Positions 11,393 through 24,600 of a stretch of DNA of 64,000 nt are shown here, piece after piece. A program made the position numbers and the translations under genes. The notes under the pieces are model-generated. The model was not told the DNA's origin and searched no databases. It saw only the letters and a list, made by a program, of their open reading frames with translations. The DNA comes from Neoconidiobolus thromboides FSU 785 (lineage: Eukaryota > Entomophthoromycota > Entomophthoromycetes > Entomophthorales > Neoconidiobolaceae). Within the stretch, counting starts at the first letter, position 1, and the number at the start of each line of letters is the position of its first letter. Location of the stretch: positions 321,457-385,456 of the forward strand of contig MU626258.1 in the NCBI GenBank assembly GCA_025603075.1, in the 5' to 3' direction.

Positions 11393-13604
11393 ATGCCTTC
11401 AATTACCTTGGCTAGTGCTGAGGATAAGGCACTGATTAAAAAGCATGTCCCTTCATCCAATAATGTAACTAAGAGGACCCAGTGTTTCGATATGATATTT
11501 ATTTTTTTATTTTAGAAAATACTTGCTGCAACTGTAGTGCGATTATATCAAGCCCATCCCGAGCCCAACAATTGGAGCTATACCAATATTTTCGGTGCAA
11601 TCGCATTAGTATTAGATAAAACAAAGTCTAGTTTCTTTTTTAGGGTTGTTGATTTACAGGTAAAAATAATTAAAAGGGTATGTTAAAAGTATAGCTTATT
11701 TTTAGTCCAATAAAGGTATCATTTGGGAATACGAAATACCTGATAGATTCGTTTATAACGATGATAAGCCATTTTTCCATACTTTTAGTAATCAAGTAAG
11801 CTAACATCAATATAAACCCTTTGTTTATTAAGTTAACTATTATAGAATTATGTAATTGGATTATCATTTGCTGATGAAAATGAAGCTTCAACTTTTTATA
11901 AAAAGGTGCATTCACGTGAAGAAAACGCTAAGAAAAAGAAAAAATCAAGTAAAAATCAATCAAAGATAATGGAATAATACTTACATTTATTAAGAGAGTT
12001 CAAATGACAAAGGATTCTCATTTTTTGGCGGCTCATCGAAATCCAAAACTAAAGGAAGGATCGATAAAACATTAATTGGTAAACCAATGGACTTCAAGTA
12101 AGTTTATTACTAAATTTTATAAATTTGATAATGACAATAAAATTAAAGGCATTTAGGACACCTTGGCTATGATGCCAATGCTGGGTTTTCTGTAAGTATT
12201 TACTGCAAAATTTCAAATTTAATCTTATTATTGCTAGGGTTATCACCAAGACCCAGAATGGAAAAAACTTTTTAAGGAGTTGGGCTATGATGGTGCAGCT
12301 CAAGTAATCCATAGTTTTATTGTTAATATGAATTCTATTTAAATTTAACTATAGCAAGAAGCATTAAAAGATACCGCTACTATGCAAAAAATGGTTGATT
12401 TCGTTCAAGCAAATGGAGGTATATCAAACGTGAATAAATCATTAGAAAATAAAAAGAAACCAAGCAATACTACCCCAACGCCTGCTCCTGCTCCAGTTTC
12501 TTCAATGAATAGTAACAAGCAAAGTAATTTTATTTTATTTTATAGCCTTATTGATTCAAATAATTACTAGGGAGACCTCCCCCGCCTCCACCTCCTGCTT
12601 CGAATAAACCAAAGCCAAAAGCAGCTATAAATTTACCATCTGAACCTGTTATTACACAACCCCCAAAAGGGCCACCACCACCAGTACAACAAAATCACTT
12701 ACCTCCACCACCACCAGTACAACAAAATCACTTACCTCCACCACCACCAGTACAACAAAACCATTTACCTCCACCAATTCCTAAGCAATCATCGCCAGCA
12801 TTACCAAATCGCTCAACAACACCATCACGGACTCCTCCTTCGGTTCCCTCTAACAAGCCTCCTCCATTACCAACGTCTCAACGCCCATCGCTCCCGGGTC
12901 AAAAGCCTCCATTACCATCAAGTAAACCACCACCAAAGCCAAATAGTCAGAGACCCTCTCTACCTAACCAAAAACCACCAATGGCTAAGAGTTTCCGCTC
13001 ACCACCTAACAGTGCCACATCCGATAGGCCAATAAACAATATTAATACCCTGCCACCACCGCCACCACCATTACAAGGATCCTCTTCCCCAACGCCACCA
13101 CCACCACCACCACTACCAGTCACGAATTCAGCACCTAATACTAATATACCTCCCCCTCCTCCAATGCCAGCAATGGGTGGCCCTCCTCCCCCTCCTCCAA
13201 TGCCAGCAATGGGCGGCCCCCCTCCTCCTCCTCCAGCTCCAAGTAACGGCAATGTAACGTCCAGCTTACCACCTCCACAAGGGGGTCGTAATTTATTGCT
13301 TGAAAGTATACGTGCAGGTGCTACGTTGAAAAAGGTAATAATCTGATATAAATTTTACATATAACTCATATTATCTAGGTGGATTCAGTTCCAAGGGCGT
13401 CTACATTGTCGCCACCAACCTCGACTAGTGCATTACCACCCCCTGGTGGAGATGACATTGCGTCTGCATTAAAAAATATTTTAAGTACAAGGCAAAAGGA
13501 TCTGGTTTCAGGTAAGATTATAAGTAAACAAAAGTTACACTATTTTAATATATTAATTTTTAGATGATGAAGATGAAGATGATGACTGGGATGATGATGA
13601 TTAA
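11393..13604 (+). CDS. LAS17: WASP-family actin nucleation-promoting factor
   Basis: Activates the Arp2/3 complex at endocytic sites. Eleven exons: 11393-11464, 11516-11659, 11706-11795, 11846-11948, 11995-12097, 12149-12191, 12238-12303, 12355-12523, 12571-13334, 13379-13511, 13564-13604; 575 aa with all phases closing. Residues 1-136 form a WH1/EVH1 domain (KILAATVVRLYQ, WSYTNIFGAIALV, FFFRVVDL, LSFADENEA). A CRIB/GTPase-binding segment follows (IDKTLIGKPMDFKHLGHLGY), then a 255-residue proline-rich region encoded by exon 9. WH2 is at about 504-519 (LLLESIRAGATLKKV), the central helix at about 543-562 and an acidic tail with the invariant Trp571 at 563-575. A CRIB is present, as in most fungi outside Saccharomycotina. 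Two runs of 33-bp repeats sit in the proline-rich part. Confidence 0.95.
12671..12770 (+). repeat. 33-bp tandem repeat in WASP proline-rich exon
   Basis: Three nearly identical 33-bp units encoding PPPPVQQNHLP. A second pair of 33- to 36-bp units encoding PPPPMPAMGG lies at about 13150-13225. The near identity at DNA level suggests recent unit gain. Confidence 0.8.
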
Positions 13605-14763
13605 CAACACTATAGTATACTATTTTAAGCTGCTTCTTTATTAACTAAAGTTTACTTTATTTTATCTTAAACAAATCTATTTTCAAAACTCATTAAAGGA
13701 TAACATTTTTGGTTTATCTTCTAGCTTTGATCTATTTTAAAGTATTATATTTTCATTTTGAATGTAGCCTAAGAGCTACATATGAACATATGCAAAACTT
13801 TGAGCTATATCTATAAATATGATAATTATTGGTATATATTTAGCCCATCATTAGCATTAATAAAGACTTAAATTAAATTTTGACTAGCTCAATCGTGAGT
13901 TTCATATATTGGAACTGCTGGTAACTCAATACATGAGCTTACGTTATTTTGTTACACACTACTAATATCAAAGTGAAAACAATCAATAGTGAATTATATC
14001 TTTGAACCATAATAACAATATGTATGGTATATCAAAAGTCTATATTAGATAGTGATGTTTTTTAATATTGTTTGTACTCTCTAGTTATCTCATTTTATTA
14101 ACTTGTTTAACATTCTGAGAAACCTGTTTTCAAATATATTGAAATTCGAAATCTAATTACACAATTTTTTGTAAGTAGAAATATAAGAGTATAGACGAAT
14201 TTCTTTAAACATTATCAATTTTGATTTTAAAATACATTTTATTACATAACTCTGTTAGTTTTAAATTTAATAAAAAACTGATACTGGCCATTTTTAATTT
14301 ATGTTAAAAAATTGATTCTTTATTATTAAATTTATATATATAAAAGTGAATTATACAGCATTAAATTATTTCTAAATATAAAACAAGCAAAATAAATTAT
14401 AAAATCGAGTATGTATTCTTCTATGTTAGTAAGGCCAATTTCTATACAATATCAGTTTTTAACAACTTACACTTGATTTGCCAAGCACTTTTAAATAATT
14501 AAAATGACTATACCTATTGAATATAATCAACCAATCTATTTATTTACTTTTTATTTTAATGATTTTATTAGTTGTTTTGATTAATTTATCAATATTATTT
14601 TAATCAACTTTTGATAAGTTCAACTTTCCATTATATAAATGTTTGAGAACAAAGCTATTAAGGTAAAGCATCAGAGTAGAAATATATAATATATTATTAA
14701 AATAGAGGTTCATCAATGTCTCCCTTCTCATTAATATTTTTTGTGAAATTTATGTGGGTTAAG

Positions 14764-14870
14764 ATATGGGGATGTTTTTTTGGCTTCATTACTTTTTCCA
14801 TTTTTTAAGCGCTATTTGAGTGGAAAAATTATTAGTAAAGTTCTTAAACACAAAAATACATCTCCATATA
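14764..14870 (+). mobile_element. MITE copy 5
   Basis: Near-consensus complete copy, TATGGGGATGTTTTTTTGGC to CATCTCCATATA. Confidence 0.85.
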
Positions 14871-14899
14871 TATAAAAATGAGGAAACGTTATTCATAAT

Positions 14900-15001
14900 A
14901 TATGGTGATGTTTTTTTCATTACTTTTTCCATTTTTAAGCGCTACTTAAGCGGAAAGATTGTTAATAAAATTCTTAAACACAAAAATACATCCCTATATA
15001 T
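14900..15001 (+). mobile_element. MITE copy 6
   Basis: Complete copy 30 bp after copy 5 in the same direction, with a short deletion after the left end (TATGGTGATGTTTTTTTCAT). Confidence 0.8.
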
Positions 15002-15260
15002 GTAAATTGAAATGCTAGCATTTTAGTACGGAGACAAGACAATAAATAGATCTTTATAGTAGTTAAAGCTAATATAAAGTTCATTATAGACATAAAAATA
15101 TAAGAAACTATAGTGATTGGCCAAATATCCTTTTTATTAGCCCTTCGACACTTATGATGGATATTTATGAACTATTTTGGAATCAAGCTTTTCTGCCATT
15201 AATTTAATCTGGAAATAAATTTGTAAAGATCAATAAGTATAAATTAATGTTAGATACAGC

Positions 15261-15359
15261 ATATCGGGATATGTTTTATGTTTAAGAATTTTGCTAAAAA
15301 ACTTTTCCGCTCAAATAGCGCTTAAAAGATGGGGAAAGTGAAGAAAAACACCATACAAT
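15261..15359 (-). mobile_element. MITE copy 7
   Basis: Diverged copy; CGCTCAAATAGCGCTTAAAA core intact, right end degraded to CACCATA. Confidence 0.75.
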
Positions 15360-15552
15360 ATTAGAGTAATCTGTGGTAAGCTCTCCTAGTAATCCTTATT
15401 TTAAATACTAAAATTAACTAAACGATATCATATAACTTACAGAAAAAACTAAAGTTGAATGCTCTTAGGATTTTAATATTAGGATGGCTATTGGAAATAC
15501 TATCTTGTAAATGTCAATGACAGATAAGACCTTGCTAATAGTATTATAAATA

Positions 15553-15660
15553 ATATGTGGATATATTTTTGGGTTCAAGAATTTCACTAACAATTTTTCC
15601 ACTCAGATAGCGCTTAAAAGATGGAAAAAGTGATAAAGTCAATAAAAACACCCCCATATA
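15553..15660 (-). mobile_element. MITE copy 8
   Basis: Complete copy with left end TATGTGGATATATTTTTG and right end ACACCCCCATATA. Confidence 0.8.
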
Positions 15661-16223
15661 CTAAATATAAAATAAAGGATTAAACATAAAACCATTTATA
15701 GTGACAAAAACTTCAAAAAAACTGATACGAGCCGTAATAAATTACTAACTACAGTCATTATTTTTTATTTGATTTCAAGCAACATTAAGTTTATTATATT
15801 CAGTTTTGAATTGTTGACTATTTTAGATTTATTAGCAAGTATTATCCCAAATCAATCAATTTGGATCAATTTCGTTCCAACTAATACTTTATCAGTTCTC
15901 AACCGTACAACTTCAAATGGAAAAGACTGATAGAGTAGCCCCCAAGTATTATTCTACAGTAGTTTTCAGAAATTTTGTTTTAAATATTTAAACTAAAAAA
16001 ATAGTTTAAATTCAAAATTTAGCTAAATTTCAGTTGACCATTTGAATTATTTATACCTAATTCTAAAAAGCTCGAATTTTAGTTGGCGCTTTAAAGAAAT
16101 TTATATTTAAAATTTTAATATACGCTTATATTAAAGATTTAAATAACATTTATTTTTAAAAAAAAATACACATATTAGTAAAATTTGAGTCATAAAGATT
16201 TTAAGTTTTCAATACATATTTGA

Positions 16224-16424
16224 AAAATCGACCCAAATGATTCTTTATTTTTTTATTCAATATCGTCCATATCTGCGAGCTAATATTTTAAAATATTTAT
16301 TTACAATGTCAGCTATAGAAGGTTCAAATAATAGTTGGAGACTCGAATTTTATTATATTAAAAGCTCGAATTTACAAATTACTCTTTACTTTGCTTTTAT
16401 CATTGATCCATTTGGGTCGATTTT
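16224..16424. repeat. Short element with 15-bp inverted ends
   Basis: AAAATCGACCCAAAT at 16224-16238 is repeated inverted as ATTTGGGTCGATTTT at 16410-16424, about 170 bp apart. The ends are unrelated to the main MITE family. It may be a second MITE type; only one copy is seen, so the class is a guess. Confidence 0.45.
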
Positions 16425-16902
16425 CCGGGATAATGCTTGTTAATAAGACAATAAGTGCAAAAAGCACATTTCATAAAGTTTGTGTAATCTATTAATAAAG
16501 CGTTATTAAAGGCAGGATTTTTATGTTTCTAAGAGTATGTTTCTTATCCCAAAGCTATAGAATATCAAGTTAATAACTTACTTTCGAATCTAATACAAAT
16601 AATAAGTGACTTTTTAATAGTAGTATTTCGATATGAAGTAATAAACAATAGATCAAAATACACTGTTTTAGCAACGGTTCAATGTTAAAGTTATATTTTT
16701 GCGAAAATACTTAGTTATTAATAAATAATATACTTAAAGTATTGAACATGTTATCTGTTTTTTATAGAGCTTATAGTTATATATATTTAGTAATTTCCCC
16801 TCTTTGGTTATAAATCATATTTTTAAGCTACTATATTAAAATGATTATGGCAAATAGTGCTATTCAGTACCATGTAAAAATAAAAGGTTAAAGACTAATT
16901 AA

Positions 16903-17010
16903 CATATGGGGATGTATTTTTGTGTTTAAGAATTTTATTAACAATTTTTCCGCTTAAATAGCGCTTAAAAATAGAAAAAATAATGAAGTCAAAAAAAACA
17001 CTCCCATATC
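16903..17010 (-). mobile_element. MITE copy 9
   Basis: Complete copy, ATATGGGGATGTATTTTTG to ACACTCCCATAT. Confidence 0.85.
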
Positions 17011-17794
17011 ATTTCTATAAACATGATAAAGCAATAAAGTTAATTTGACTTTATTAAGTTTGAATGTTTTTTACTCTTCAAAAAGAATTTGGTAATACTA
17101 TTTATATTTTTTTGATAGTTGATTCCTAACCAAAAAAAAGTAACTATCATGTCTATATTCTAATAAATTTTTAAAACTAGACAATTTTTTTTAGTTAAAA
17201 TGCCAATAAAGTTATTGAGTTTGAAAGGTTTTTGCTCATATTGAAGTCAGGTATAGTTTATTATGCTGTTATGTTGTGAAGTCTTATCAACTTTATTATA
17301 CTTCTGATATCGTGTCCAATTTTAAAATTTCTATAGCATGAAAGTTAGCTCATTAAATCAAATAAAGTTTAATTTAAAGAATAAAAATAAAAATATTAAA
17401 TTAAATATAATTTGCATGAAAATATTTTAAAGCTCAATTAGTAAAAGATACAATTATGGTAGGTCCTGCTTTTGGAATGTTTTATATCCTTTTATAGGGG
17501 TTGTACTAATTAAATAGTATATTATAACGAATGCCACTCATAATTGCATGTAAAATAAAGGGAAAGGGGGTCTTCTGATGTATTACTTAATTAAGTTGTT
17601 TCTAACCCTATAGCGTACATAAATTGACCGATTATAAATATAATTAGTAGTACCCATAGGATACTATAAGCTGTAATATTGGATATCGATTTAAGCACTT
17701 ATAGTAAATTCAATCATCTAACGATACTAATGGAATGCCAACGTTGTCCATTAAAGCTATTATTATTATTTATAAAACACTTATTATGTAACAG

Positions 17795-17903
17795 CATATG
17801 AAGATGTATTTTTGTGTTCAAGAATTTTACTAACAAATTTTCCGCTTAAATAGTGCTTAAAAAATGGAAAAAGTAATGAAATTAAAAAAAACACTCCCAT
17901 ATA
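17795..17903 (-). mobile_element. MITE copy 10
   Basis: Complete copy, left end CATATGAAGATGTATTTTTG, right end ACACTCCCATATA. Confidence 0.8.
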
Positions 17904-18764
17904 AATAACATAATCACAAAAATAAAGAACGCAAATTCTTTAAAATATGGCAGTTTTAGATATATTTTAAGGTTTAGTTTCTATCACATTTTTATATTTA
18001 AAGTTATATTATAATTTGTTTTTGAAAATGAATTAAAATTTTAAATCAATAAAGCACAATAAAATATGCAAATTAATAGCGAAGTGTTTAAATTCTCGGC
18101 ATTTGAACTAATTTAAATTTAATATTTAAATGAAATACATATATATTGTATTACCCTTAATTCTAAGCTTTACCTCAAATTCCATTGTCTGTAATTAAAT
18201 AAGACGGCAATAAAATTTCCTTAATTAAAAAATTAAAGTAAACTTGTTCATTTTCGGTTTTCGAAATTTAATACATTTCACAAAACATTTTAAACTTATT
18301 AAATTATTTTATGCCATTCAACAAATATTACAAAATATCTAGATAAATAAAGAATTAAAAGTATGGATTACAACTATATCCCAACACCTCCGTAATAGCT
18401 TGAGTTACGGATGTTTTAAATAGCTTTGATTATGTGTATCAATACAGGATAAGCTATATGAAATATAACATATAGAATGCATTTATTCCAACGGTATACT
18501 TTTTAATTCAAAATAGTTGACAAAGTATAATAGTTTAAGTACAAAAGAGTGGTATTATAAAAAGCTTAATCACTTTTAAGTGGAAAATGGTTTTAGCGAA
18601 GTAATGCTCTAAAATGGCAACTAAATTCAAAAGAGTTGATTTGTTCATGTCTTTTTTTATTCTGCTTAATTATATGCTTAATATTTATTATGCCAAAGCA
18701 TAATTTTTTTCAATAATTAAATCTTCGTCATTTAATTGGTCGTGGTCTTATTACCATTTATGTT

Positions 18765-18786
18765 TTGCTCAATTTTGATTGAGCAA
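18765..18786. other. Perfect 9-bp hairpin
   Basis: TTGCTCAAT, four-base loop TTTG, ATTGAGCAA. It lies in non-coding DNA about 440 bp before the PH-domain gene. No function can be assigned. Confidence 0.4.
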
Positions 18787-19222
18787 CTGTATTTATTGAT
18801 AGTGTTTTTTTATGGCAAAACAAATCTTAACCTCTATTTGGAAAGGAGGAAGCCAATGGTGCTTAATTTATAGTTAAATTAGGTGATATAATTCGCTAAT
18901 AAATGATCTAGTGTTTATTTATGACTTTAAATACTGAAACATTATTCCAAATACATTTACAAAATTAAAAACCACTGTATAATTTATCATAGTATCAAAA
19001 TTTGATCAAGTATAAATACTCGACCGTTGAAAAAAATTAAAAATATTTTAACTCCAACCAAATTGTAAATTTTTGTTAAGCACAGGCAACATACTTTTTT
19101 CATAAAAGGAAAATAATTTGCCAACAAAATTATCATTACATCTAGCTTATAACTGTTCATTTGTATTTTAATTTATTCCAACCTTTTATCTTGTACATTT
19201 TTTAAATATATTTATACAACTT

Positions 19223-20680
19223 ATGATCGCAAATTATATATCAACTGGTATTCAGGGTATAGATAATTTTGGATTAACAATGAAGTCAACTCACAAAAGG
19301 ACGCCCACTGCTGAAAGGTTTTACCCTTACTCATTATCACAAGGAGAATATTCAGATATTTTGGATTCAATTCGTGTATCTTTGGATAAAATGTTACCAG
19401 AAAGGCGCCATACCAGTCGTCGTGGCTCAAAAGGATCGTCTCAAGGCTCAAGTTCAAGTTTCGAAGATGATATAAGTCAAGAATCAGATGTTTCTCCAAG
19501 TATCCAAACACTGTTGGATCATTTGGATGCCTGTATCTTAAAGTTAGATACACCTGTATCAAATGAAGTTGCTTCAACTACTGATAACTCAAAAACAAAT
19601 CAATCAGCTTTATCTCGTAACCTAGAACCCAGTCAATACCACGAAGAAAAAGGATTCTTTAATTCAACTTTTGGTAGACGCCGTTCAAACTTTGTTTTGC
19701 CTACTAGAGATAGACAAGGCTCACTTGCTTCTATAGCTACTGCATCAACATTAAACTCCGCTTCTGGCTCTAGTCCACGCTCAAGTTCTCTTAATACTTC
19801 ATCAAATGTCACAATTTCTGAAGTCATACAAGGTGCCACTTCAAAGGGATTTTTAACCAAACTCTTTGTAACCAACCCTTCATTTTTGGCTCGCAAATCG
19901 TGGAAAAGAAGATATTTTGTTTTAAATGGAGCCAATTTATTTCGTTTTAAATCAGATACTGAAAGTATTACATGCAGTGAAGTTTTTACTCTTACTTCTA
20001 CTTGCTCTGTTTGTGTAAATGAAAGCTTTCCAGGAAAAAAATTCGTGATCCAACTTAGCGAAGCTCAAAGCAATAATACAGTATATCTTTTAGCTGACAA
20101 TTCAGATGATTTATCCCATTGGTTAAACTCATTTAAAGAAGCAATTGCTAGGGCCAGATTCGAAAATGAAATTTTACCACCCTCTCCAGAAGAACCCGAG
20201 TTCCAATCACGTTTAGAATCAAGGCGCTCATCCTCACAGACTTTACCAATCACTTTTCATAATATGGATACTGATCACTTTATGATTCAATCAACTCGTA
20301 TTTCAAGGGCTAACTCTCAGCCTGTAATACAAACCTTCCCTTCATTAGCAAACACAGGAAGGTATAGTACAGCACCAAGCCCACTTCAAGCCCAAAAACA
20401 AATTTATGTTCCAGAAACAGCAAGCTCAAGCTCATCACCAATATTTGGAAAAGTTAATTCAACTACAAGAGTAAGAAATAGTACAAACCCACGTATTCCT
20501 TCATTGAATGTTTCTCGCAGACCTAGCTTAGCCCCCCTCCAAGAGAATGATAATGATGATTCGGATTTTTTAAAAGATGTTCTCGAACCTATCACAGGAA
20601 ACTTCGAGGAGGCAGAGCAAAAAACAAGCACATTGATGAGCTTATTTTCTAATGACACAGTTTATTCACTCAAGTCGTAA
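19223..20680 (+). CDS. PH-domain protein, Ser-rich
   Basis: Single-exon gene, 485 aa from the ATG at 19223; a second ATG at residue 20 is also possible. A pleckstrin-homology domain covers about residues 203-312: KGFLTKL at its start, a KSWKRRYFVLNGANLFRF strand pair, VYLLADNSDDLSHW and the C-terminal helix with the invariant Trp (LSHWLNSFKEAIARA). PH domains bind phosphoinositides or proteins, so it is probably a peripheral membrane protein. The flanks are Ser/Thr-rich and look disordered, with many possible phosphosites (RRGSKGSSQGSSSS, RRPSLAPL). No catalytic domain is seen, so its specific role is not known to me. Confidence 0.85.
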   Translation: MIANYISTGIQGIDNFGLTMKSTHKRTPTAERFYPYSLSQGEYSDILDSIRVSLDKMLPERRHTSRRGSKGSSQGSSSSFEDDISQESDVSPSIQTLLDHLDACILKLDTPVSNEVASTTDNSKTNQSALSRNLEPSQYHEEKGFFNSTFGRRRSNFVLPTRDRQGSLASIATASTLNSASGSSPRSSSLNTSSNVTISEVIQGATSKGFLTKLFVTNPSFLARKSWKRRYFVLNGANLFRFKSDTESITCSEVFTLTSTCSVCVNESFPGKKFVIQLSEAQSNNTVYLLADNSDDLSHWLNSFKEAIARARFENEILPPSPEEPEFQSRLESRRSSSQTLPITFHNMDTDHFMIQSTRISRANSQPVIQTFPSLANTGRYSTAPSPLQAQKQIYVPETASSSSSPIFGKVNSTTRVRNSTNPRIPSLNVSRRPSLAPLQENDNDDSDFLKDVLEPITGNFEEAEQKTSTLMSLFSNDTVYSLKS

Positions 20681-23600
20681 GATATATACTTTATTTCTAT
20701 ACTTCGCCATATTTAATAAATTTCGTTCCTTTTCAAACGTTTAATTTGATGGCTAATATTGCCTGTAAAATAAATTTTATTAATATTATCATAATATTCT
20801 ATTCAACTTATTTATCCTTAAACTTGTTTTGTAAGTTTCAGATAAAAATAGGACATATCCTGTGTACATAGTTTTTTTTGCGATAGAGTACAAATGTGTC
20901 ATTTGAGCAAAATTATTAAATTTGATCTTATTATTTAACATTTTATTGGTGATGATAATAATAGTACTGTGAAGTAGAAAGTGTTTTAAAACCGAGTTTT
21001 TGTATTTGTTCTAAGGCTTATAGTTTTAAATATAATAACTTGCTTTACTTTAGAACTATATCGTTATTTGTATAAGTATTTTATAAAACTTATTTTAAAA
21101 CATAAAAGCACCTTTTAAAAGATTAGTTGAACAGACATTGAAATCAAGTTCTAGTATTCAATATTGCTAACTTATTTTTGAATTTACTTCGCTAATACTA
21201 CCCATTCATACTTTGTAAGACTAGTTCAAGCTAACTATCAAATGAAAACGACAATATAGTAACTAATGATATTGAACAAGGCTTACTTCCTACCTCATTA
21301 AAGTTAAACTATTATTTAATTTTGATTATACAGGCTTTTATTTATAATATGAAATTATCCATTCAGGGTAGTTGAATAGCTAAAATTTTAAGATGTTTTA
21401 GATTGAACTAGTAAAAATAGATTAGATAGTATAAGTAATTGGCTTAGATATTCACCTTTCATTTAATTTTTAAATTTATACACAATAATCACCAGATGAT
21501 TTCATTATCATACCTGTCTCCTCGATTATTAATGAAACTAGACCGGATGGGTGAATAAAGGATAAAAATGTTTCTCCATATTAATATTTGGATCACCCAG
21601 AATTTCAAAAAAATTAAAAAAAGGATTCAATATTGAGTTTAATATTTCAAGATGAAAAAATATTAAATAAATTAATTTTTAAAAAACTTTAACTATTTTT
21701 AAATTAATTAAATTACAAATATTTTTGTTATACTGTAAAAATGAAACAAAAGATAAGATAGGTTTAAATAAAATCTAAAACATTCCCCACCCGCTTGTTC
21801 GTATATTATTTCAATACTAAATTTAAACTACACTTGCATAATAATGGGTTTTTTATCTTATGTTGTATCATGAATCCCTAAATTTTAGGTATTACACCTT
21901 TGGTTTTAAAACAAATAAATTAGTATCCCAGATAGAAGTATTTTTTAACTTCTAGTCTTACTTTAAGTAAGTTTTGAAAAATACACAGTTTCTCATAATT
22001 AGTTTAAAGATAAAAATAAAACATTGTAAAAATAAGAATATGGAAATATATAATATACTTATAAATAGAAAGTACCTTTTAAAGATACTTCGCCACTTTC
22101 AGGATAAGATGTTACAATTATCCTTTTAAATAGATTATAATCGAATAGCTGAGGAGTATGGCTCTTTTCATTCGCAGGAGCATTATTCTTGAGCTCAGAG
22201 TGAGAAATCAATAAATTGAGGAATTAAATAAGCAATATTATGGAAATTAGGCGATAATTATTGTTAATATAGGGTTTATTCTTTATACTAATATAAGAAT
22301 AAGTGCCTAAATATCCTCATTATCTAATTTTTTGACCCTTTTGTTTATTTTATTTATAGGTTATATCATATATAAAATTATATATGAAATTACATTCTAA
22401 TTATTTTATCATTTCATTTTGAAGTTGTAATATCAACCTTACTTTATTTCAATTTATTCCTTATAGAAGGCTTAGAAGTGGCTAGACATTTCAATAGCTA
22501 AACTTTTATATTAAAATATTAACAGTAACTTACTAATATATATAACACATATAAAAATAAATTGTATATAAAACAAGGCATACAAATAGAAAATAATATC
22601 TAAAGTAAGATATATACAAAGACAAATTGCATATAGAAGATAAATATAAAAGATAACTTACATAGCTTAAAAACCTTAAGTCAAAGGCATGCTAAATTAA
22701 AAAATCTCGGATTTTCCAAGCATGACATTTATGTTCAAAATGTAAGACAAAAGATCTAGATTGCTAGCTATTACTTATTTTAAATTGCCTTTTAACTTTA
22801 TATAAAAGGTTTAATGCTTTAATTAGTGTGATTGAGAGGATGTAATGTTGATATATATGCTATTATAGTAAGATACGTCTCCTGTTTTTATTTTATATTA
22901 TAAAAGTTATGGTGCTCACTTGTAAATAATTTTTGCCCATTTTTGCGCATCGATTTCAAGTAAATTTATTTTGTCTTCAAGTAGTTTTTTTAGTGTAGAT
23001 CTAAGGTAGAATGTAAGTATTGTGATGAAGGTAGAGTAGCTTAAATGAGTATAAAATCTATTCAAAGTTGTCACACCACTTTATTCAAGCATTAAATCAG
23101 AATCTTCTAATTACATAAATACGGACATACCTTTACGTTAATTCCTGGGTAGCCATTATATAAGAGATATTCTCGAAGTGTGCGCGAAGTAAGGTAGTTA
23201 TTTAGTGTATGGTTCAACTGAAATCTTTAAAAAAAACTATATGTGCAAATTAAGTGGTACTGAATTTATGTATATAATCTACTCTCGATTTAGTATAAAC
23301 CTCACAGTATTAAATAATGTATTGGATTTAGAGGGCTTCTATTTATTATCATTATAACTCCACTGTTGCTGAAACAGATATAAGTTCTCTAAATTCACAA
23401 CTTTTCACTTTGTGATATGATAGTAGATTAGAATCAAAATCCATGAGCATTTATAACTTTAAATAGTTAAAACATCAATTCAACAATACCCGACTATAAG
23501 TTTAATAGATTGGATATTATTAAGTGTTATAAAAGGCAACTTCACTTAGACCAGGCATATATTTGGATTTTACTAATGAATTGAATAATATTGAAGTTCT

Positions 23601-24600
23601 TTCAAAACAAACTTTAAGATATTGCTGAGGCTCATTACTATTCTTTAATGAATTTATTACTATCTAACTTGGAACTTTGCCATTTATTTTAAATTAAAAC
23701 AATAATTAAATAAAATAAAAATAGAAAACCTTTTAAAAAAACGGATAGTTAAAAAATATTGAACTTGCTAAAATTAGTTCAAGGATTTATGGATGTAAGG
23801 GGTCGATGTGTGTACACCAATTTGAGATAAATGTTGTTAAAGATAACGTCTTTGTTTGTTCTATTTTACTTTTTTTAAAGAATTTAATATATTAATTTTG
23901 TTACCTAAATTCCACCTTATTTTTTAAAATAATAACAGATAGTAAAGGAGATACTTTTTAAACATTTAGCCTAATTTAAGTTTAAATCCTTGTGCAACAT
24001 TAGTTTTTTTTGAAAATAATAAAAAATTTACTATTCAAACTAAATAAATTCTATTTTCCTAAGATATTTGAATTTTATTTATTTATCTGTTATATCATAT
24101 ATCAATAAATGTACTATTACATAACTATATACGAGTTGTTAGTTTAAAGTACCTTTTCCAGTATTAAGATTGTATATTGTTTTATGACAACAGCCTTAAA
24201 TTCAAGTCAAAACTAATTTTAATGGCTTATTACTATTTATAATAGTTGTCTATTACATAATATGTACACATGAAATATATCGAATAGAAGCTATATATTC
24301 AAACATCTAATTAGTAATAATTTACCAAATTTAATGATAATAAAAAATTAAAATTAAAATTAAAATCAAAATGGATTTCATATTAAAAGTTTTATATTAA
24401 AGTTTAAATGTTTTAATGATGGTTAGCGTTAGGCGTACCAAAGCTTATTAATAGAGCGATCGAGAGGTAAGTTTAAATTAAAATTTATAACATTGATTTT
24501 TTAGAGAAATGCTAAGGTATCATATTAAAATAACACGAATTAAATAAATTACCCAGCACTCAGGTCATCTAAGTATGCTCTGGGATATATAAAAACTATT
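20681..24600. other. 3.9-kb gene-free region
   Basis: AT-rich, no supportable gene, no MITE copy and no tRNA seen. It separates the PH gene (+) from the convergent Kelch gene (-), so it includes both 3' ends. Confidence 0.55.

Larger units (their letters stand above)
13605..19222. other. 5.6-kb intergenic region with MITE cluster
   Basis: AT-rich and without a supportable gene. It contains six copies of the MITE family (14764-17903), a second inverted-repeat element (16224-16424) and a perfect 9-bp hairpin at 18765-18786. The short frames at 14820 and 16237 lie in or next to these repeats. Confidence 0.6.

Noticed and set aside
12947-13252. Gly-rich minus-strand frame opposite WASP
   Set aside because: Reverse reading of proline codons; the plus-strand exon has WH2 and acidic tail in a continuous splice frame.
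14820-15005. 61-codon plus frame
   Set aside because: It runs through two MITE copies and is read from their arms.
16237-16443. 68-codon plus frame
   Set aside because: Nearly the full length lies in the inverted-repeat element at 16224-16424; no family signature.
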